64,000 nucleotides of DNA from contig PTEX01000205.1 in NCBI GenBank assembly GCA_003342815.1, positions 268,252 through 332,251 of the forward strand. Direction: 5' to 3'. The stretch is from Eudromia elegans (lineage: Eukaryota > Chordata > Aves > Tinamiformes > Tinamidae). The notes under the pieces are model-generated. The model did no database searches. It was not told where the DNA came from and saw nothing but the letters and a program-made list of their open reading frames with translations. Below, in pieces: positions 1-12,124 of this stretch; within the stretch, counting starts at the first letter, position 1; each line of letters opens with the position of its first letter. Position numbers and translations under genes: made by a program.

Positions 1-1483
1 GGGCGCGACCGCCCGCCGTGCCGCGCGTCCCGGCCCCTCGTCCGGCCGCTCCCCGTGCCAGGGCACGGCGAGCGCCGGCCAGCCGCCTGCCGGCCTTGGG
101 CCGGCATCCAGGCTCTAAATCCCATGGGAACCTCGGGCTGATGCAAAGGCAGCCCGGCGGCCGCGGGGCCGGCCAAGCTCCGCCACGGGAGCAGGGAGCA
201 CGCCGCGGTGCGGGGGGGCCCGCGACCTTCAGCCCGGGACGTGCTGCTCCGGCCGTCGGGAGGCTCCCTGGGGACGGCGGCCGTCCCGACGTGGCAGACC
301 TTGTCCCGGCCGGCGCTGCTCGTGCCGCGGCAGCCGCCCAGGTCTCGCTGCGGGCCCCTGCCGTGACCCCAAGCCGGCTCCTCCGGCCTGCGCCAGCGCC
401 TCGAGGCCAGCGCTGTCCCCTGCCCCGGGGCAGGGTGGGGAAGGGGACCTGTGATTTACGGGGGTGACGTGTTTTACTTAAAACAAGTCAAACAAAAGCC
501 TGGTTTGTTTTGCGCGGCGCAGACTTCCTGGTGGGGTCAGCCCAGACAAACGACTCCGCTCCGTTTCATTAAACATTTGCGGCCGGCCGCGCCGTCGGCC
601 GCTGTTTGGGACCGCGTTCCCAGGCGAGGCGGGGTGCGCCGGGAAGTCGCACAGCTGGGAAGCGCTGGGTGCTGCTTCCCGCCCCGCTGCCATCGCAGGA
701 CGAGCAGCAGGACCGCGGTCGGGCTCCGCGCTGCCCTGCCAGCATGGGGGTCTCCTCGCTTTCTCTCTGCCCCAGGGCGCTGCATGCTCGGCCGGCTCTC
801 CACGCCTGTGGGGTCCCCGCAGTGCTTGCCTTGTGCGGGTGGTGGCAGCGGGCCCAGGCTGCTCTCCCCTGGGAATCACGGGAGCCGGCTGCTATCCCTG
901 CTGTGCACCAGAGCCCCCCACAGCAAAGCTGAGCAGGGATCTCCCCCGGGCCCAGGCTCTCACCTTTGCACCCCTGGTTTGATCGAGGGGTTGGGGATCG
1001 CTGCTTTGGGGCCAAGTGAGCCGGCCTGTCTTGGGTGAGAGGCAGAGGCTTTGTGTATGAGGGGCTATAGCTCCGTGCCAGCCCTGGGTGAGTCCTCAGA
1101 GCTCATCCTGGGACCCCAGGGTGCCTCCCGCATTGGGGAGGCCAGCGGGCACAGCACTTGGTGCAGGCACAGAGGTGCCAGGGGCAATTCTGGCCTTGGG
1201 GCCCAAGCCCCCTTGCAGGAGATACTCAGCAGGTCACCGGGGGTGGCTGCCCCTCCCAGGGCATTTCCCAGGGCACCAGCTCTGCCCACAGCAGCAGCAC
1301 GCACCACGTTCCTACTGCGGGTTTGGGGCTAGGGCTGGAGGAGGAGGCAGCTCAGGGCACCGTCCTGCTCCCAGGGGACAGCCGCCGAGGTGGGGCTACC
1401 TGTAATCTCCTGTGATCCGGAGGCTGTTTCCAGCCGGGATGCGTTGCCAGCAGAGCCAGCTCAGCACAACTGCTGGGACATCA

Positions 1484-1510
1484 GCTCTTATCTGCGGGGG
1501 AGATAAGAGC
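1484..1510. promoter_or_regulatory. Palindromic double GATA-factor site
   Basis: GCTCTTATCT at 1,484-1,493 is the exact reverse complement of AGATAAGAGC at 1,501-1,510, with a 7-base G-rich spacer (GCGGGGG). Each arm contains the WGATAR consensus (AGATAAG), on opposite strands. A CAACTG E-box lies about 12 bases to the left (1,467-1,472). GATA plus E-box is the usual composition of erythroid and megakaryocyte enhancers, and GP5, a platelet gene, lies in this window. The link to any gene is inference. Confidence 0.45.
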
Positions 1511-1702
1511 CCCGGCCAGCCGTGGGGCCCGAAGGAAGAGAGCAAACAGCCGCAGCGGGGCATGGCACAGGCAGCGCCTCTCCCCGTCCCACCCCTCTCG
1601 CCGACCCGTGACGGCAGCCAGGCCCGGGGCAGAGCAGGGACAGGCTGGTGCTTCAGGGGGACCTGGGGCACCCCAGTTCCCCCTGGGCTGCCTGCACCTG
1701 GT

Positions 1703-1750
1703 TCATTGAATCATTGCAGTTGGAAAAGACCATTGAGTTCAGGGGATTGG
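1703..1750 (-). repeat. CR1 LINE 3'-end remnant
   Basis: The stretch around 'gaatcattgcagttggaaa' followed by 'agaccattgagttc' resembles the complement of the 3' end of avian CR1 retroposons (consensus type: aatca..g.ttggaaaagacc). Only about 50 bases are recognisable and it is clearly degenerate. This is a family resemblance from memory, not a masked hit. Confidence 0.55.
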
Positions 1751-4700
1751 CCTCACCGCCACTTTGCTTTGGGCTTCCCATGGGCTGAGCGAGATTGAGG
1801 GGACTTGGAGCAGGCTCTGGGTGTGCAGAGGAGGGGCAGAAGGGGGTCTCTGCCTCGCTGTGACTCCCATCACAGGCCTGGCCTCGTCATGCGGCACGTG
1901 GCAGCTCCATCCCACCGCCGTGCGGGGCAAATCTGCGCCTCGGCGTCCTCCCAGCCCTCTTCCCGAGGAAACACAGCTCGGCTCCCCTTCAGCCTGTTGC
2001 TGCTTATCGTCCTGCCCACAGCCAACCCGAAATAGCCCCTGGAGAGGGGCCTCTGCTGGGCTGTGTCCCGCCCGACGCAGGGGCTCACGCCGTCCCCGGG
2101 TGTCAGCTGTGCTGGCCTGGGAGCGCTGTGGACGTGCAGCCCTGCGAGGGACCCGTCTGCTGAGGAGGAGGAGGGGGAGGAAGGCTCCCAGTGTGGGACG
2201 CAGGGCACTGTGCCAGAACGGAGACGAGTTGCAGAGAGCGCGCTCTGCCCAAACGCGTTTGCAGCGTTTGCAGACCCCATGCCGGAGGCCCCCTGCGTGT
2301 CTGCCCTGTTTGCTGTACACGGCTGTTACAGACTGGCCTGGGATGCTCCAAAGGCCAAGCATGAGGTCCGGGAGCTGGGACTAAAAACAGGGAAATGTGG
2401 GGCCATTTATCCAGGCCCAGCCCTCTGCCCCTCTCTGAGCTGGGACCTGCTGCAGGAGGCGAGCACCAGGCCTGGGTACCCGCCCCGCTCTGGCTCTGCC
2501 CTCACGCAGCCCCCACGCGCACGCAGCCACCACGCAGCGCTCAGCGTGTGGACACGCCAGGGTACTTTGCTCTCAATGGCCCCTCCAAGGATGCCCTGCT
2601 TTTCCTTGGCTTTTCCCCTCTCTGCCGTGCTGCAGTGAGCTGAGGCAGTCCGTGGTCCCTCCTGAAGCGTTTTGCTGCTACAAAAGACGGGCTGCAGTCC
2701 CGCTCTCTGGAAAACATTATGAGTTCTCGAAACTGCAGAGCGATCTGGCTGGTGTCTCTCTGTCTGACGCTGGAAATCTGGACAGTGTTTGCGCCGAGCG
2801 AGGCAGCAGGATGTGGAGCCGCACGCCGGGTCGTGCAGCTGCAGCTCGGTGCTGGCGCTCCCTCCCGCAGCCCCGCCACATCCAGCACGGACGGAGCACG
2901 CGGCTCCCCGCGGTGCCGACACGCGGGCTGCCCCTGCCTCGGAGGCTGCCTCGGCCTGAGCCCCCCGCGGGCTAGCAGCATCCTGACCAAGACTGTGGAC
3001 TGGCAAGGTCTGATCCCACCAGGCACTGCTCGTGGGGCTTTTCTTGCTGCTCTGGCATCATATTTAGGCACATCCCCATGTCCACCAGCAATATACTCAT
3101 CTTCAGGCCCTGGATGATAACATGAATTTGTCTCTGGCAGTGAAATTAGTCCATTTTATGGGCAGGAGGAGAGCACATGGCCCATTCCACACAGCAGTTC
3201 AGTTACAGCGTGTAAATGAAGAGCAATTGCTGAGTGGGTGGTGTGAATTGGAGTGTCTGGTGTGATATCCAGCCCTGCTATGCACTGGAGACCCACGTGT
3301 CCTTCAGAGCTCTCCTTCCGAAGGGGGAACCCCCTGGACCAGGTCTCCTGCTGGTGCAAACCAGGGTAGCTCTGCCCTGGTGGATGGGACCCAGCCCGCA
3401 GGCACTGCCACGGAGCTCGTCCCCAGGCAATTTAGGTTAACTGCATAGCTCAGGCATGGGGCATGTGCCCATCCCCACGGGGAGGAGAAATGGAGAGTGC
3501 ATCCCAGTGGGTGCTAGGGAGGAGCTGAGCCGAGAAGGGATGGGGAGCTTTGGGGGGACACATTGCACCAGGACGAAGCCTTCCCCATTCCCAGGCTCTC
3601 GCTGGTGCTGTGTTTGGCACCTGGACAGGTCATCTGGAGACCTTGCCCCATACCCTTGTCTCTGTAGGCACTGGGAGGGCCGGGTGCTCTCAGTCACACA
3701 AGGATTCATGGTGGGGAGCTGGTGGGCTCCTGGCACAGGCGATTCCCCTCTCCCTTATCCAAGCCTCGCTCCTTGCTGCAGGGCGAGCACGGCTCATCCC
3801 ACAGAGAGGAGCTCCTGCTTTCCTTCCCATGGGACAACTTTGTTTCAGCTCCTCTTTAGCATTTACTGCAGTGTGAAACGGAGGGGTTGGCAGCCGTGCA
3901 GCATGCGATGGTGTTTTTGAGCGGGCTCCAAGCAGCTGTTTGTGCTCGCAGACAGCCCTGGCGCTCGCCGCCTTCCCGCGGCGCTCAGCTGCGAGCGCGG
4001 GCGGGCTGGGGCTGCGTGGAGCCTCCCACCACGGCGGCCCCGGGACGCCTGGGACGCCCGGCAGCCACGTGCCTGTGGCGGCCTCCTCGCGCGCATCGCC
4101 GGCGGGAGCCCTTGCGTGCCTCGTTTGCCCATCCAGAGGGGCAGCCCGCAGGGGCCCCAGCCCCAGCCGGAGCCAGGGCTGGTTAACCATCCACCACGGT
4201 CACGGCGCACGGCGGCCCGGCCTCCCCGGCAGAGGCCCGGCAGCCTTCACGCTCCCTGTGCAATGCGGCCTCGCCAGTGCCCGGGACGTGTTTCGCAATT
4301 CCCGATTGACTGTCCTGAATGTCCCCCCCGAGACCCCCCCCCGTCCCAAAGTCCACAGGAGTCGGTTTATTGCTAGCTGGAGTCATTTCCAGAGGAGGTC
4401 AGCAGGGCTCTTGTTTGGGCCTGTTACAGTCCGCTAAGCTCCGCTAAGCCAAGGTATTACGAGAGCCTTGCTCTGAGCATTGTGCGCGGGGCGGCGGGGG
4501 AGCCTCTTTAGCCCTGGGGATGCCTGAGGCCTGGTCTAAATCTCAGGACAAAGTCTTGTTTGTCTTCCCGTTCTATTCAGGGTGCTCCTGCTCTTGGTTG
4601 GCTCCCCTGCCCCGCTGCTGCCTGTTTGTTTATGGCACTGGTGCAGAAAATTGCAATGTCCGTAATTGTCAGCGGCTTGCTGATTGTGTGGCCGCCCGGT

Positions 4701-7186
4701 CTGCGCGCTGCGGACAAAAGCCCTAAATCTCCTTCCAAGGTTTCAAACCATGTCATCCTGAAGGACAAGGGAGGGAGTCACTTGGGCCTTTGCTGAAAGA
4801 GTGTCTGAACTTAAAAAATACATATGTGAGGTGGGCAGACTCGCTGTCCTCCAAGGTGCTCGCGCCGGTGCCCAGGCCGACCTGGCCTTGGCCCTGCCTT
4901 CCCTCCCCACACTTGCCTCCCTGGTGGTTGCTGCTTCCCGGCACCTCACGAGCTGCAGGATCTGCGGAGGTCCCACCGCCCATGCGGACACCAGAGCTGC
5001 TCTGGACAGGGTCTTGCCTGGGGCTTCGTTTGTGGGAGGCTGCCAGGCGCAGCGGGACCCCCGTGCAGGCACTCAGCTCTCCTGACACTGCTTCCCACTG
5101 TGGCTTGGGCAAATTGGCAGAAAAATCACTGTGACCCCAGGCTGCAGGCACGTGAGCCAGCCCGGCTGCTGGCCTGGGTGTCCCGGCTCTGATGGATGCT
5201 GCGGAAGGGTGCGCAGGCCTAGCTGCTTCAGAGGGGAAAACTCTCCCCGGTGAGCGCAGCGCGGCACGGCGCGCTCTGCAGCAGCGGCCCGAGGGCTGCG
5301 CAGAGTGATGCAAGCGGCCGGGGAGCGCAGGCTGCCGGCGGGACGGCGTGGGAGAGCGCGGAGGAGCTGCCGGGCACGGGGCCCTGCTGCGCACAGCCCG
5401 GACCACACAGACGCGCAGGGAGCCCGCGCGTGGCTGGGAGCGGCGAGAGGAGGGTCACGGCGCAGCCCCCAGCCCTGGGGTGACACGCAGCACACACGTG
5501 GGCTGGGGCAGAGGAGGGGCCTGCCTGAGGAGCTCGGGAATGCCTGCGCTCCCAGGGCCTGGCCGGGATCCTGTGCCGGAGCCGGGTGCTGCAAACCCCT
5601 GGGGTAAACCCGTGCACAGCTCTGTTTGTCGGTGCCTTGACGTGGAAAGGGTGAAAATTCAGAGTCCTGGTGTTGTTTCAACCCCAGAGGACCCTCAATA
5701 GAAGGCTGCCCCCCGAGACCTCCCTCCGGCCGCAGAATGAAAGCGGCGGCCTCAGCACTTGGGCACTTAGCAGCAAGCTTTCTGCCTCTCGGCCCCGGCT
5801 GAATGGCTGGGGAATTCATTATACCCTCGCTGCACTTGTCCCTCCAATTATCCGCGGCGCACAATGGGCCGGGGCTGCGGCGGAAGGCTCCTTTCAGGAG
5901 GCACCGGTGGCAGGACGTGCCGCTCGCCACTCAGCCCAAAGCCTCTTTGCTGGAGTGCAGTGACCTGAGTCCATGAAATGCCACTTTCCTGCCCGGGCAG
6001 CGAGCACGCGCGGGGTAACGGGGCCAGCCGTGGGCAGGGAGTGCAGACCTGCGGACGCTCCCTGCAGTGCAGGAAGCACTTGTTAATAAGGGCTAGCAGC
6101 AATCGGCCAAACACCTGCAACACATTTTATTTGGGTCAAAAGAGAGACCATCAATGATTACTTTGATTAAGTACTGCGGTGTCATTTTATTTTTGTAAAC
6201 ACGGTGGTGATTCGGACCATCTGGCCCTTCTCTCTGTGCAGCCAGCAAACACCACGGATGCTCCTCAAACTTAGCGAAGGGTCGAGCTCCTGCGACTGGC
6301 ACCCTGGACCAAGCACCCTGGTGTCTTCCTCGCTGCATTGTGGCCACCCCAGTCACTCCTCTCCAGCCTGCCATGCGTAGGGTATGGTAGGGAGAGGGAG
6401 CGGGGTGCAAGGCACATAGCACTGGGTTCAAGAGCTGAGGAGGCTGCACTGGATAGGGGCAGGGCACTCCCCACAGTTACTTTATCAGGAAGAATATCAA
6501 GAGGCAGCTTGATTACAGTCACAAGGACCTCTGCGCTTAAGTGCCTTGGCAGAAATAACAGGCCAGGTACTTAAGAGCTCTTTAATCTAGCAGGGAAAAG
6601 CACACAGGGGCCAAATGCTACCCGTTTCCAGCATTCTGAGTGATTAACTCCAGAAGGGGAGGCAGAAAACAAGACCATGCTCCCCTGGGCTATCTGCACA
6701 TCTCTCTTATGGGCACTGCTATTTTTCCACTTGATCATCGACTGAAAAAGTGTATTTTAACTTAATGTAAGTCACAAGGAACTTTTGGTGACAGTCTGGA
6801 ATAACTCTGCTTTCTAGGGGTGTTTTTCTTCCAATTTCTATCAAACAGTGCCAAAGCACGGGACTATGTAAGTTTCCGTATACAGGTGTGCAGGTCTCAG
6901 GCCTTCTCTTTGAAGGGAAAGAACCACGTGTTTTCTGCAGAAACCCCCTCAGAGCAGCTCAGACCTGTCCCTCCTGCTTGGCACCACAAGGGAGAGCAGC
7001 TGGACCTGCTCCGAGATGCTCCAGCCTTGGAAGACGCATCTTGTGCTCCTCAATGACAAAGCAGCCACGGCAAACAAGGTCCCTCCTTAAACGGGCAGCC
7101 AAATCGCTCCTTAAACAGACTGCTTTTTTTTGTTATTAGCCGCCGTTTTGTATGTGAGACTCTCGAAATGTGAGTTACCACTTGCA

Positions 7187-7335
7187 TCGAGGCCGCAGCT
7201 CCCCGTTATCCCGCTGCGCAGGAGAGCGTCCGCTCCCGCTGCTAGAAATTTGTCTGCAAATTTGGCCTCTGTGAGAGGCGCGCGGGGCCCGCAAGGCGCG
7301 GGGTGACACGATAACTTGATTAAGGCCGGGGCGCA
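7187..7335. repeat. Duplicated non-coding element 1, left copy
   Basis: This roughly 145-base block matches 16,244-16,391 in the same orientation, about three quarters identical by eye. Shared landmarks come in the same order: a GAGGCC start, TTATCCCG, CCGCTCCCGCT, TCTGCAAATT, GAGAGG, GGGTGACAC, AACTTGAT and AAGGCCGGGG. TCTGCAAATT is close to the POU octamer. The block has no coding potential conserved between copies. It could be a duplicated enhancer or an ancient repeat family. Confidence 0.7.
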
Positions 7336-8145
7336 GGCACAGAGGCAGCTCAAAGGGAGCCGTGCTCCCGGCCCTTAACCTCTCCTCGGGAGACCACAAA
7401 TTATATCTTTTAATGCATCAGCCCCCTGGTATCGTACAAATGAGTTGTCTGCCCAAGTGCGTGTCAGGCACCCGCAGGAGGATTTGTTACGTTTTCATCA
7501 CGTTTAATTTATCTCGCTATAAACTTTAACCCTGTGCATCCCGGGGAAGGCGAGAGCAGAGATTCCAGCGCGAGCAGGAGGCCCCTGCTGCAAAGGGGTT
7601 TTGGTGAGCGGGGAGGAACGGTTTGCCCTTCATCCTTGTGGACACAGAAACCCTTGAAGTTTCCAGGAAAGGGAGTGTGTCCATGAGAAGAAGGCTAGGG
7701 CAGGACATGTGGGGTTTGGAAAAAACACTCCTATCTAGACCCCTCGGAGAGGAGCAGCTCAGGGTCCTACTCAGACTCGGGGCACAGGCCCCCTCCAACG
7801 CCATTTCAGCCCTACCTGGCCTCTGACAGGAGGGAGGCTGTATCCTGGGATGCCGAGCGCTTCCCACCGCATCCATCCCATCCTCTGGAGCTGGGGTCCC
7901 TGCCGCTGGACTCCCCGCGGCGCCTGCAATGATTTACGCAGTGCGCCGCGGAGCGGAGTCAATTAAGGTCACATTTCTGTGTTGCTAAACAACGGTGGCT
8001 CTGGGTCCGGCCGCTGAAAGGAAAACAAAGGGCACCCCTTGAAACAGGGTCTTTGCGGAGGTTCAAAGGAGCGGGGAACAAAAGGCGGGCTTTGTGGCTC
8101 CCGCTCGCCCCGCTGTCCCCGCGCAGCTTCCAGCACCGAGTGGCT

Positions 8146-8225
8146 CTTAATGTGGCAAGGGGGAGTTTTTAATTGTCCGGCGCAAACAATGCTGGCACAT
8201 TTAGGCAGCCTCATTACAGAGCCGT
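8146..8225. repeat. Duplicated non-coding element 2, left copy
   Basis: About 75 bases resemble 17,256-17,333 in the same orientation. Shared landmarks in order are a TTAA-containing start, an AAGGGGGA run, TTTTTAAT, AACA and CTTCATTACAGA or CTCATTACAGA. Similarity is weaker than for element 1 and includes small gaps. Its distance from element 1 here (about 0.96 kb) nearly equals the distance between the right copies (about 1.01 kb), which supports one duplication of a larger segment. Confidence 0.5.
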
Positions 8226-9708
8226 CCCAACGCTACAGAGGCATTGCCAGCGCCTCGCACGGGCCACAGGGAGGCTCTTGGACGGGAGCAGCGAGTTGAT
8301 CCCAAATCCTACCGCGGGGAGCTGCGTCCCCCAGCTCGGGTGGAGCAGGGAGCCCGGCACAGGGGCTGGCTCTGCGTCTCATGACTCGGTGGGTTTTGCC
8401 ACTCGCTCCAGGGTGGGGTTTGCTCTTTGCTCCCCGTGCCGCTGCTTGCTGCCGTTGGGACAGCCTGGAAGGGAGCGGCCCGCGAGAGAGCAGCCTGGCC
8501 CCGGTGCAGCCGCCGGGGCTCGGGAATTTTGTGGCTGGAGGAGCACCAGACGGTCCCCGCGGGCATCGCAGGGATTGCCCGGCCCTTCCCAAGGCCGCGG
8601 TGCTGGGAAGCTGCTGCCTGCCGGGCAGGACAGGGCTGCCCGGGCAGGCCGGAGAGCCAGGGCGGTGGGCGCAGGGATGGGCCGCCCGCCCCGGAGCCCA
8701 GCTCAGCCCCGCGCGCCCGCCCGGCCATGGGAAAGGTGCCGCTGCTCCCCAGGTCTGTTCCTGCGCTGGACTCACACTGGGATCTCTGGAGTAATGGCGG
8801 TGCCGCGACCTGCCTCCGTGCTTGGCTTTCCCGGGAATCTAAGGGGCTGGTGTTTCCTGCAGTTACCTGTGGAGGAGCTGGAGCAGGGCCGAGGGCTGCA
8901 CTGAGGTTCCTGCTACCTCCTTTCCTGGTGTTGCCTTCTGGGGACCGACAAGCTCCCCGGTTGCCACGGTTTGCTAAATTCCTGGGACACCTGAGGGGAG
9001 ACAACCTCACAGTGCGCTGTCCCACAGGCCTCGTGTTAGGGACCCCCCATTTGATTTTAGAGAGGACGGTCCGGCCGAAAGCCAGTATCAGAAAGCAAAA
9101 ATGGCTGTGAAACTCAGCGAACACGACCCGCTTTGATCAGAGAGGCTTGAAGAGGAGCCGCGGCGGTGCCGGGCAGCACTTCGAGAGGAGAGGCCACGCT
9201 TGGTTTCAGCGAGCGCGGAGGTCTCTAGCCGAGCAGGGCCACCGCGCCGGGCGCTCAAAGGCCCCCACAGCCAGCAGCAGGGCTGGAGGATTATTCACTT
9301 TCCATATTTTCACTCCTGCAGCACACGTGGGAATCCAATTGGCCAGGATGAGAAACACAGCCAGGCAGCTCTCAAGCGGGCTAGGGAAGACAGAGAAATA
9401 TTTGCAGCTGCAAGCCATTAAAGGCAAACCCAGCCTTGCTCTTACACTTCAGTTACCCTCCTGCACGCTTTCCTTTGCGCACCAGAGCTAACGTCAGCTC
9501 AGAAACCTTGCCGAGCTTTAAGGGCCAAGCGCGGTACCTCCCCGCGCTGCGGACCCAGAAGCACCCGCATTGGTGGGGAGCCCAATGCGAGGGGATCGAG
9601 ACACACCACAAGACCTTAGCCCTGGCCCGAGGAGATAATCAAACCTGCCGACGCACAAAGAGGGATTGTGTTTTCTAAAATAACTTGGCGATCCAGTTCT
9701 TTAAATGA

Positions 9709-9725
9709 AATAATAATAATAATAA
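9709..9725. repeat. (AAT)n simple repeat
   Basis: This is a short perfect AAT/TAA trinucleotide run of about five to six units in an AT-rich island. Confidence 0.8.
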
Positions 9726-10570
9726 AAAACAGGAATCAAGCAAAAACAACCCCTCTTTCTGCCAAGGCGGCGGGGAGGGACTCGCACCCTCTGGCTGAGC
9801 CCTCCCGACCACTTTGCTGCTCCCCGCGCCTTTATTACTCATTTCCCTTTCCGTTCCTGCAAGAGCTGCCATCAGCCCAGCGACCAGCAAGATGTTATTG
9901 CAGGTGCCGACTTGCCCCAGCCGCGCTCGCTCCCGGAGCGCGCTCAGCGCCGCTCTCCTGAAACCCGAGAGGGATTGTGTTCATTCCATGCCATTTTATT
10001 TCCATGCTATGAGAGCTAACGTTTGTTAGGCGTCACTAATCCAGCCGTTAACGGGGCAGCGGAGAGGGGCTGCAGCTTTGCCTAATGGGGCAGATTTTAT
10101 TGATTATTTCGAGCCATCGATGCAATCCCTTTCCAGATGCATGAGCAGGAGGAAAGGGGGATGTTTGAGACAGGGCTCATTTTGAATCAAGCTTCCAGCA
10201 CCTTGGCCACACTCTAGGGATGCTGGCAGACCAGAGTTGTCCCGCAGGGAGAAGAGCTTCCTAACCCTGCGGCTGCGGGCAGAGATGGAGGGGGAAGCAC
10301 CCGCAAGGCCCACAGCTTGGGGAAGGCCCCTGCACTGCTGCGTGCTGGTGCTGTGTCCCAGAGAAAGGGCGTTTGGAGGCGAGGAGGTGGCTCTGCTGCT
10401 CACGGTGACACGCAGCCCACTCTGCAGCCGTGCCCAGCTGCGCATGCCCTGGGATGCTTCTCTCGGAGCAGAGGAATCCTGCAGGGCCAGGTGGAGAGGT
10501 GGGAGGTCTGGGAGCATGGGGGACGTCCTGGCTGGCGCCGTGGCAGTGCGTGGGGACTGAGCGCCGCCTC

Positions 10571-10769
10571 CTGCTGTGCTGCACTGTGCTGTGCTCTGCT
10601 GCACTGTGCTGCACACTGTGCTGTGCTCTGCTGTGCTGCACTGCGCTGTGCTGCACTGTGCTCCGCTGTGCTGTGCGTTGTGCTGCACTGCGCTGTGCTG
10701 TGTGTTGTGCTGTGCTCTGCTGTGTTCTGCTGTGCCGTGCGTCGTGCTCTGCTGCGCTGTTTGTGCTCG
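10571..10769. repeat. Degenerate TGYRC pentanucleotide array
   Basis: About 200 bases are built of 5-base units, mainly TGTGC, TGCAC, TCTGC and TGCGC, with a few slips of register. There are roughly forty units. Because the unit length is not a multiple of three and contains no stop in most frames, the array creates long but meaningless open frames on both strands. It is a minisatellite-like sequence with no evidence of function. Confidence 0.85.
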
Positions 10770-12112
10770 CACGCAGCCAGGCGCACGCCGGAGGCAGCGC
10801 GTGGCGCCCCAGGCACGTGGCGCCTCTCCTGCCTACCCAAGCCTTGCAGACCCTGAGGCTGCTGCGGGCCCTGGCCGTGGCAAGGGGGGGATGGCAGCAG
10901 CGCAGCGGTGTCCCTGGCAGGGGCTGCTGCAGCCTCCTGAACCCACCTGCCCTGCAGACCGGGGGGAAGCGGTTCCGGCACTCTTTTCCAGATGGAGAGG
11001 CTGGAGCACAGGGATGAGGCTAAATAAGGATCTCAGCAGCTCCTGGCTCTCTTCCCAGCGCTTCCTCCCACAGCTCACCAAAAGGCAACTGCAAATCAAA
11101 CCCTGATGGGGAGAAGCAGCCCGAGGCCAGGCTGAGGCACGAGCAGCCGGCGCTCGCTGCCTGGTGCGGAGCAGCGGAGCACGGGGAGCGCCCCGGAAGG
11201 AACCCAGGGGAAGTCGTGTCCTGGGGGTCCCGAGGGAAGCAGTGCTGGCAGCTTCCTGGGCCACCCCAGTGGTACGTGAAGGTCTGGAGCATTCATAGCC
11301 GAAGCAGCCACCAGCAAGGCGCGTGACCAGCTTGCACAGCACAGCTGACACAAGCGCTCGTGTCAGGTACCCGTCCCACTGCAGAAGGCCCTATGAAAAG
11401 CTCGCAGCAGTTACCTACGGGTCGGGGTGCTTGCTGGCCGCGCTCCCCATCGCGTGCGTCTCTCTGGGAAGCGATGCCACAGCGACAGACGCCACTTCTA
11501 AAAATAAACCCTCCCTTGCACTGGTTTCCAAGGCTGCTGCTTCTACGAGCTTATTCCCCATGAAGCACTAATGACCATCAGCAGGGACTGCGGCAGAGCA
11601 GGAGCAGGGGCACATTCCCCTCGAGCCACCGTGGCGCTTCCTTGGCCTCTTGTTTTCCAGCCATGCCACCCTCAGCCTTGGTGCCTGCAGGACAAACCCC
11701 ATAACAAGCAGCGCAGCGGCCCTGCCGCAGCCGCAGGGACAGGGCTCCCAGGGCTCGAAGGGCAGACAGTCAAGGCCTTGTGCTGCTGGTGTGCCCGGGC
11801 TGGAGCCCTCGGAGCCGGGGGCGGCTGCCTGCCCGTGTGTGCAGCAATAGCGTGCGAAAAGAACCTCCCCGCGGGACTTCTATCACCCCTCCAGCCCCGG
11901 CGAGGGGAAGGAGGCCACTGCTGGGGAACATCTGGCTCCCATTGCTCATTGTCTGGCAATTAATGTCAGCGCCGCAGACAGCAGGGACGTCCCATATTAA
12001 ACAAACACGGCCGCGCGCCGCAGACCCGCACGGTGACGCGGGGGCGCCGCACGCAGGCACACGCACCCGCGGGTTCCCATGGCGCCCACGCAGGGACCGC
12101 ACTCCCCGCCGC

Positions 12113-12124
12113 GCGCACGTGCGC
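12113..12124. promoter_or_regulatory. Palindromic E-box GCGCACGTGCGC
   Basis: A perfect 12-base palindrome is centred on CACGTG within a CpG-rich patch. CACGTG binds bHLH factors such as MYC, USF and HES/HEY proteins. Occupancy cannot be inferred from sequence. Confidence 0.3.

Larger units (their letters stand above)
1..6100. other. GC-rich intergenic region, left edge
   Basis: I see no supportable gene here. The first 470 bases and about 3,930-4,260 are CpG-rich and may be CpG islands. Open frames on both strands overlap one another, lack recognisable domains and are what GC-rich DNA produces by chance. By human synteny this would be part of the gene-poor stretch between HES1 and CPN2, which is inference. 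A palindromic GATA motif and a CR1 scrap are listed separately. Confidence 0.6.
6101..10570. other. Intergenic region with AT-rich islands
   Basis: No coding region is supported. Short AT-rich islands stand out from GC-rich surroundings, for example about 6,118-6,220 (several ATTT/TGATTA motifs), 6,720-6,860, 7,100-7,150, 7,380-7,530 and 9,640-9,730. Such islands are typical of conserved non-coding elements near developmental genes, but conservation cannot be judged from one sequence. The left copies of two duplicated blocks lie here. Confidence 0.5.

Noticed and set aside
1-470. 149-codon plus-strand frame at the GC-rich left edge
   Set aside because: Arg/Ala/Pro-rich chance translation of CpG-rich DNA; no domain and no transcript signal.
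5073-5930. 285-codon minus-strand open frame
   Set aside because: Composition-driven; Pro/Ala/Arg/Ser-rich with no recognisable motif and no splice context.
10104-10772. Minus-strand frame with Ser-Thr-Ala-Gln-His repeats
   Set aside because: Translation of the TGYRC pentanucleotide array; the same array is open in several frames.
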